A stretch of 10,770 nucleotides of DNA, from NCBI GenBank assembly GCA_900751035.1, contig CAADSF010000114.1, forward strand, positions 1-10,770. Reading direction: 5' to 3'. A model generated the notes under the pieces. The model was not told the DNA's origin and did no database searches. It worked only from the letters and a program-made list of their open reading frames with translations. The stretch comes from an uncultured Oscillospiraceae bacterium. Its GTDB lineage: Bacteria > Bacillota > Clostridia > Oscillospirales > Oscillospiraceae. How positions within the stretch are numbered: the stretch's first letter is position 1; each line of letters begins with the position of its first letter. Positions 7,079 to 10,770 of this stretch are shown here, in pieces. The position numbers were made by a program, and so were the translations under genes.

Positions 7079-8307
7079 AAAAGCTGCGGCTCAAGATCAT
7101 TCTCGCGATTGTGCTGGTCGCTGCCGTGATGCTCGGCGCGATCCTCGGACTTTTTTATACGCTGACAAAGCGGAACCTGCGCACGCAGTCAATCAGCATG
7201 ATGCAGGCCATCGCGGCCGACCCCTTCTCTCCTGTCCAGCCGGAGCGCGAGCCGCAGCAGGTGCGCCTGCCGTATTTCGTGCTGCAGACCGACGCATTCG
7301 GCAATCTGGTCGCCATCGGCTCAAGCGATTACGATCTGACCGACCGCACATTTTTGCGGATGGTCGCCGCCGCGGCGCAGGCCTCGCAGGACGCCATCGG
7401 CGAGATTCCGGAATATAGCCTGCGCTACTGCCGCGTGACCGGCAGCGTAATCTTTGCGGACATTTCCAGCGAGCAGCAGACGCTGCGCACGCTTTTAAAG
7501 ACCGGCGTACTGCTCGTCGCGCTCGGCCTGCTTGTGTTTCTGGGCCTTGCGGTGCTGCTGGCGCACAGCGCGGTCAAGCCCGTGGAGGAAGCGTGGCGGC
7601 AGCAGAAGCAGTTTGTCGCCGATGCGTCGCATGAGCTCAAAACGCCGCTGACCGTCATTCTGACAAACACGGAGCTGCTGCAGAGCCCGGACTACGACGC
7701 GGCGCAGAAGCAGACCTTCCTCTCCGGTATCGACGCCATGGCGAAGCAGATGCGCTCGCTGGTCGAGCGGCTGCTGGAGCTGGCGCGGGCCGAAAACGAA
7801 CAGGCGGCGCGGTCGTTCGCGCCGTGTGCGCTCAGCCAGATTGCCGAGAGCAGTGCGCTTTTATTTGAGGCCGCGCTGTTTGAGCGCGGTCTGACGCTGC
7901 AGACCGAATTGGAGCCGGACATCACCGTCAGCGGCGACGAGCGTCAGCTCAGCCAGCTGGTGGAAATTTATCTCGACAACGCCCGGAAATACGCCTCCGG
8001 CGGCACGGTCACAGTCCGTCTTTCCCGATATGGGAAGAACCGCTGCCGCCTGTCCGTCTCAAATGCGGGCGAAGCCATCCCGCCGCAGGCGCTGCGGCAG
8101 ATCTTCGACCGCTTTTCCCGCGCGGACGCCGCACGGACGCGCGACGGCAGCTTCGGCCTTGGCCTTTCCATCGCACAGGCCATCGCGCAGACGCACGGCG
8201 GCAGCGTCTGGGCACAGAGCGAGGGCGGCGTCAACACCTTCTTTGCCGAGCTGCCCATGCTGTCCGGGCATGAAAAGCGCCAAGAGGCGTCAAAAAAGGG
8301 TATATGA
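7072..8307 (+). CDS. Membrane sensor histidine kinase, partner of the adjacent response regulator
   Basis: The protein has 411 residues. ATG at 7072 overlaps the regulator's end by 7 nt, with GGAGGTG at 7057-7063 inside that gene. It has a membrane helix at 8-31, an extracytoplasmic sensor region of about 110 residues (32-141, including 'PYFVLQTDAFGNLVAIGS', reminiscent of a small PAS-like sensor), and a second helix at 142-165. There is little room for a HAMP domain before the dimerisation helix. H-box 'FVADASHELKTPL' gives the phosphorylated H187. The ATPase domain shows the N-box 'YLDNARKYA' (N303), 'SNAGEAIPP' (N331 where many kinases have Asp, a known variant), the F-box 'IFDRFSR' (344-350) and 'GLGLSIAQAI' (362-371). 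The signal cannot be deduced. It is the last gene of its operon, and lysR downstream has its own promoter. Confidence 0.95.
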   Translation: MLKKLRLKIILAIVLVAAVMLGAILGLFYTLTKRNLRTQSISMMQAIAADPFSPVQPEREPQQVRLPYFVLQTDAFGNLVAIGSSDYDLTDRTFLRMVAAAAQASQDAIGEIPEYSLRYCRVTGSVIFADISSEQQTLRTLLKTGVLLVALGLLVFLGLAVLLAHSAVKPVEEAWRQQKQFVADASHELKTPLTVILTNTELLQSPDYDAAQKQTFLSGIDAMAKQMRSLVERLLELARAENEQAARSFAPCALSQIAESSALLFEAALFERGLTLQTELEPDITVSGDERQLSQLVEIYLDNARKYASGGTVTVRLSRYGKNRCRLSVSNAGEAIPPQALRQIFDRFSRADAARTRDGSFGLGLSIAQAIAQTHGGSVWAQSEGGVNTFFAELPMLSGHEKRQEASKKGI

Positions 8308-8336
8308 TTTTGTGCAGAGCGCCGGTACGCCTCCGG

Positions 8337-8365
8337 TTGCAAAACAGCGCAAAAGATGGTATATT
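8337..8365 (+). promoter_or_regulatory. Predicted sigma-A promoter of the lysR gene
   Basis: TTGCAA (8337-8342) and TATATT (8360-8365) are 17 bp apart, with the start codon at 8398 and AAGGCGG at 8384-8390. A short dyad TATAT-N8-ATATA (8360-8377) covers the -10 and the likely start point and might serve autoregulation, although its spacing does not fit a strict T-N11-A box. The 90-nt gap holds no convincing terminator, so some read-through from the kinase gene is possible. Confidence 0.55.
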
Positions 8366-8397
8366 AGAAATGATATAAATTAGAAGGCGGTACAGCT

Positions 8398-9291
8398 ATG
8401 AACACACAGCATTTGCAGTATATCATTGAGATTGAGCGCACCCGGTCGATCTCGCAGGCGGCGGAGAACCTGTTTATCGGCCAGCCGAATCTCAGCCGCA
8501 TCCTGCACGATGTAGAGCAGATGCTGGGCTTCCGCATTTTTGAGCGCTCCACGCGCGGCGTCCGGCCCACAACGCGCGGGACGATCTTCCTGCAGCACGC
8601 AAAGTCTATCCTCCGCGAGACAGAGGCTATCGAGGCCCTCGGCCCCAAGCGGGCCGTGGCGAACCGGCTGCGCGTGTGCATCCCGCGCTCGGCGGCCATG
8701 CTCGACCTGACGGCGCAGTATCTGGCCGGACTGCCGCAGGCGGAGCCGGTCGATGCGGTCATCCGCGAATGCCACGCGCGTACGGCGCTTGAGACGCTTG
8801 CGAGCGGCGAGACGGAGATCGGCGTGATTCGCTTCCGCTCGGAATACCGCGATTATTTTGACGAGCAGACCAGCGCACGGGGTCTGAGCTTCGAGCTTCT
8901 GAACAAGTACCACTACCTCGTCACCATGAACCAGTCCCATCCGCTTGCCGGGCGCAGCTCCGTTCTGCGCACAGAGCTTGACGGGCTGCCGGAGATTGTC
9001 CACGGGGACATGTTCCGCGTACAGGGCAAGCCTGAGGAGCCGGTGCGGCGGAAAATTTACTGCGTCGACCGCCTGGCGCAGATGACGCTGCTGGAGACGA
9101 TTCCGCAGTCCTATATGCTGGCCCCCGCCATCCCGGAGCACTGCATCCAGCGCTGGAACCTTGTCCAGATCCCGTGCAGCGACAACCAGAGCTTGTATCT
9201 CAATGCGCTGGTATATCATAAGCAATATGCGATGAGCGAGATTGAGGCCGGATTTGTTCAGTTTATCCGGGAGCATAAGGCGTCTGTCTGA
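8398..9291 (+). CDS. LysR-type transcriptional regulator
   Basis: The protein has 297 residues, the typical LysR length. The N-terminal winged helix-turn-helix (1-60) has 'SISQAAENLFIGQPNLSRIL' (17-36) and the usual 'LGFRIFERSTRGVRPTTRG' close (43-61). A linker helix (62-86) leads to the effector-binding domain (about 89-294), starting at 'LRVCIPRSAAMLDL'. Family members act as tetramers whose DNA bending changes on binding a small ligand. Most LysR genes are divergent from their targets; this one lies directly upstream of, and in the same direction as, the dehydrogenase and fumC genes, with two dyads in the gap between. Control of that operon is therefore the best guess, with a C4-dicarboxylate or related metabolite as possible ligand. 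The family is certain; target and ligand are inference. Confidence 0.93.
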   Translation: MNTQHLQYIIEIERTRSISQAAENLFIGQPNLSRILHDVEQMLGFRIFERSTRGVRPTTRGTIFLQHAKSILRETEAIEALGPKRAVANRLRVCIPRSAAMLDLTAQYLAGLPQAEPVDAVIRECHARTALETLASGETEIGVIRFRSEYRDYFDEQTSARGLSFELLNKYHYLVTMNQSHPLAGRSSVLRTELDGLPEIVHGDMFRVQGKPEEPVRRKIYCVDRLAQMTLLETIPQSYMLAPAIPEHCIQRWNLVQIPCSDNQSLYLNALVYHKQYAMSEIEAGFVQFIREHKASV

Positions 9292-9337
9292 CAATTTCCC
9301 GAAAAAAACGGGCCGTAATTTCATATCAAAAAGAGCA

Positions 9338-9363
9338 TACCCATGCTTAAAAAAGCATTGGTA
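9338..9363. promoter_or_regulatory. Upstream dyad over the -35 of the dehydrogenase promoter (operator candidate)
   Basis: TACCCATGCTT (9338-9348) and AAGCATTGGTA (9353-9363) are inverted 11-bp arms with one mismatch around AAAA. The right arm contains the predicted -35 (TTGGTA, 9358-9363). The TACC...GGTA ends match those of the downstream dyad. No T-run follows, so a terminator for lysR is unlikely. This suggests an activator or repressor site, possibly for the LysR protein. Confidence 0.5.
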
Positions 9364-9387
9364 CTTCCGACAGAATACCGATATAAT
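9358..9387 (+). promoter_or_regulatory. Predicted sigma-A promoter of the malate dehydrogenase-fumC operon
   Basis: The -10 is a perfect TATAAT (9382-9387) and the -35 is TTGGTA (9358-9363, 4 of 6 consensus) with an 18-bp spacer. The start point would be near 9394, leaving a leader of about 68 nt. The weak -35 and the dyads over both boxes fit a regulated promoter. Confidence 0.6.
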
Positions 9388-9420
9388 TTTATCGTAATAA
9401 CCGATAAATTTATATCGGTA
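9376..9420. promoter_or_regulatory. 45-bp dyad with central T-N11-A LysR box over the -10 and start point
   Basis: The left arm from 9376 to 9394 is the reverse complement of 9402-9420 at 18 of 19 positions, around a 7-nt centre. The outer arms are TACCGATATAA and TTATATCGGTA; the inner arms are TTTATCG and CGATAAA. The innermost ATCG-N7-CGAT places T9392 and A9404 exactly 11 bases apart, the classical LysR-type T-N11-A core. It covers the TATAAT box and the expected start point. The symmetry is seen directly; binding by the LysR protein is inference. Confidence 0.65.
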
Positions 9421-9461
9421 TATTTTGTTCGATTCGAATCTAGAATTGGGGGTTTTTGTGT

Positions 9462-10406
9462 ATGAGCAAGATCACTGTTATCGGCGCGGGAAGCGTCGGC
9501 GCCACGATTGCAAACGATTTGATGATCCAGGGCATTTCCTCCGAGATCGTCCTGATTGACGTCAACAAGCAGAAGGCCTTCGGCGAGGCTATGGATATCT
9601 ATCAGGGCGCACCGTTCTGTTCCCCGACGATCGTCCGCTCCGGCGATTATGACGCGGCCTCCGGCTCCGACATCGTCATCATCACCTCAGGTCTTCCCCG
9701 CAAGGCCGGTCAGAGCCGTCTGGAGCTGGCGCAGGCCAACGTCAACATCATCAAGGAGATCGCCCCGCAGATCACGGCTGCCGCACCGGACGCCATCTAT
9801 ATTATTGTATCGAACCCGGTCGACGTGCTGACGTATGTGTTCCACAAAATTTCCGGCATTCCCGAAAGCCATATCATCGGCTCCGGCACCATCCTCGACA
9901 CCAGCCGCCTGCAGTCGACGCTGGCAAAGCGCTTCTGCATCAGCCCGAAGAATGTCCATGCACACGTCTACGGCGAGCACGGCGATTCCTCCTTCGTGCC
10001 CTGGAGCCTTGTTCACATTGCGAACAACCACATCGACTCCTATAAGGAGCATTCTCCCGACTGTGACCGCATCAAGTGGAACCAGGATTATGAGGAGATC
10101 GAGCAGTTCGTCAAGACCTCCGGCGCACAGGTCATCAAGAACAAGGGCGCGACGTTCTATGCCGTCGCCATGTCGGTCTGCCATCTGTGCAAGTGCGTGC
10201 AGAGCACGGCGGGCACAGCCGTGACCGTCTCGACCATGATGCACGGCGAATACGGCGTAAGCGACGTGTGCCTTTCCACGCTTGTGCTGGTTGACAATCA
10301 GGGCGTGCGCGGCAAGATCCTCAACCAGCTGACCGACGGCGAGGTCGACAAGCTCCGCGCCAGCGCGGAAAAGCTGAAGGAAGTCATCCGTCAGGTCGAG
10401 ATTTGA
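9462..10406 (+). CDS. mdh: LDH-like NAD-dependent malate dehydrogenase (lactate/malate dehydrogenase family)
   Basis: The protein has 314 residues, full length. ATG at 9462 is chosen over a TTG at 9456; the ribosome site is an unusual GGGGG (9448-9452) 9 nt upstream. The Rossmann motif 'VIGAGSVGA' (6-14) and D33 after 'LI' indicate NAD. Substrate residues are R86 (mobile-loop arginine), N118 in 'VSNPVDV', D146 and R149 in 'ILDTSRL', and the catalytic H173 in 'YGEHGDSS'. The specificity-loop position (102 in lactate dehydrogenase numbering) is R80 in 'GLPRKAGQSR'. Lactate dehydrogenases have Gln there and malate dehydrogenases Arg, so the predicted reaction is oxaloacetate + NADH to malate. 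The rest of the loop (GQSRLELAQANV) is LDH-like, so automated pipelines may label it L-lactate dehydrogenase. A fumarase gene follows after 21 nt, which supports malate: together they would run oxaloacetate to fumarate. Confidence 0.88.
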   Translation: MSKITVIGAGSVGATIANDLMIQGISSEIVLIDVNKQKAFGEAMDIYQGAPFCSPTIVRSGDYDAASGSDIVIITSGLPRKAGQSRLELAQANVNIIKEIAPQITAAAPDAIYIIVSNPVDVLTYVFHKISGIPESHIIGSGTILDTSRLQSTLAKRFCISPKNVHAHVYGEHGDSSFVPWSLVHIANNHIDSYKEHSPDCDRIKWNQDYEEIEQFVKTSGAQVIKNKGATFYAVAMSVCHLCKCVQSTAGTAVTVSTMMHGEYGVSDVCLSTLVLVDNQGVRGKILNQLTDGEVDKLRASAEKLKEVIRQVEI

Positions 10407-10427
10407 TAAAAAGAAGGAGAAAAAACG

Positions 10428-10770
10428 ATGGAATATCGCGTCGAACACGATTCCATGGGTGAGGTCCGCGTCCCGGCGGACAAATACTGGGGCGCACAGA
10501 CCGAGCGCAGCCACAACAACTTCCCCATCGGCGTCGGCATCGAGACGATGCCCGCCGAGATCATCCATGCCTTCGGCATTCTCAAAAAGGCCGCTGCCCG
10601 CGCCAACCGCGCCCTGCGCCCCGAAAAAATGACCGAAGAAAAGCTCTCTGCCATTGAGCAGGCGGCGGACGAGGTCATTTCCGGCCAGCTTCTGGACAAT
10701 TTCCCGCTCGTCGTCTGGCAGACCGGCTCCGGTACGCAGTCGAACATGAACAGCAACGAGGTCATTGCCA
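10428..10770 (+). CDS. fumC: Class II fumarate hydratase, N-terminal part (3' truncated by window)
   Basis: The first 114 residues of a protein that is normally about 460 long are visible. ATG at 10428 has GAAGGAG at 10413-10419. The start 'YRVEHDSMGEVRVPADKYWG' (3-22) and 'AQTERS' are typical of the fumarase/aspartase superfamily. 'WQTGSGTQSNMNSNEV' (97-112) is the fumarase C signature; aspartases have a different sequence before TNMN. The enzyme is an oxygen-stable, iron-free cytoplasmic tetramer that interconverts malate and fumarate. It lies 21 nt after the malate dehydrogenase gene with no terminator between, so they are co-transcribed. The catalytic Ser loop lies beyond the window. Confidence 0.95.
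   Translation, partial: MEYRVEHDSMGEVRVPADKYWGAQTERSHNNFPIGVGIETMPAEIIHAFGILKKAAARANRALRPEKMTEEKLSAIEQAADEVISGQLLDNFPLVVWQTGSGTQSNMNSNEVIA

Noticed and set aside
8308..8345. Possible terminator of the kinase gene (TTTTG...GCAAAA with CCGG repeats)
   Set aside because: The pairing needs bulges and lacks a T-run; it is too weak to list as a feature.
8360..8377. TATAT-N8-ATATA as a LysR autoregulatory box
   Set aside because: It is AT-rich low-complexity sequence without T-N11-A spacing and overlaps an ordinary -10; it is mentioned only in the promoter entry.
9298..9312. CCCG-A7-CGGG after lysR as a terminator
   Set aside because: The stem is only 4 bp and no T-run follows, so it is not credible as an intrinsic terminator.
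9338..9363. The TACCCATGCTT/AAGCATTGGTA hairpin as the lysR terminator
   Set aside because: There is no T-run downstream and the right arm coincides with a -35 element, so a DNA operator is the better reading.
1..10770. CRISPR array, tRNA, rRNA, transposase, integrase or defence genes
   Set aside because: No regularly spaced repeats, tRNA-like cloverleaf or recombinase/nuclease motifs were seen on either strand.

Overview
The window looks like chromosomal DNA from a GC-rich anaerobic Firmicute of class Clostridia, probably a gut Oscillospirales-type bacterium. The evidence is exported proteins ending in triple S-layer homology (SLH) domains, GLUG-repeat surface proteins, strong C/G-ending codon bias, AT-rich consensus-like sigma-A promoters, and an LDH-like malate dehydrogenase next to a class II fumarase. 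Genus is inference; no rRNA or tRNA is present. All eight genes read on the + strand.

Region 1 (1-6127) is the 3' part of an operon. It holds the C-terminus of a MotA/TolQ/ExbB-type proton-channel subunit and, overlapping it by ATGA, a DUF2149 small membrane protein that looks like an ExbD/TolR counterpart. These are followed by a 1422-residue exported GLUG/beta-helix/SLH protein and a 407-residue exported SLH protein. A perfect 10-bp hairpin sits on the stop codon between the two SLH genes, and a strong intrinsic terminator closes the operon. The reading proposed here is an ion-driven inner-membrane motor genetically coupled to S-layer-anchored proteins, an Exb/Tol-like arrangement in an apparently Gram-positive-type cell. 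Its substrate is unknown and the upstream genes lie outside the window.

Region 2 (6128-8307) is a two-component system: an OmpR/PhoB response regulator overlapping a membrane sensor histidine kinase by 7 nt. A good sigma-A promoter sits just after the terminator. The roughly 225-nt leader carries a cluster of small palindromes bounded by imperfect inverted repeats, resembling a MITE or REP-type element.

Region 3 (8308-10770) is a LysR-type regulator with its own promoter, then an LDH-like dehydrogenase whose specificity-loop arginine points to malate rather than lactate, then the start of fumC. Between lysR and the dehydrogenase gene, two TACC...GGTA dyads overlap the -35 and -10 of a TATAAT promoter, and the second contains a central T-N11-A LysR box. 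The simplest model is that the LysR protein controls an oxaloacetate-malate-fumarate operon (the reductive C4 branch) in response to a metabolite.
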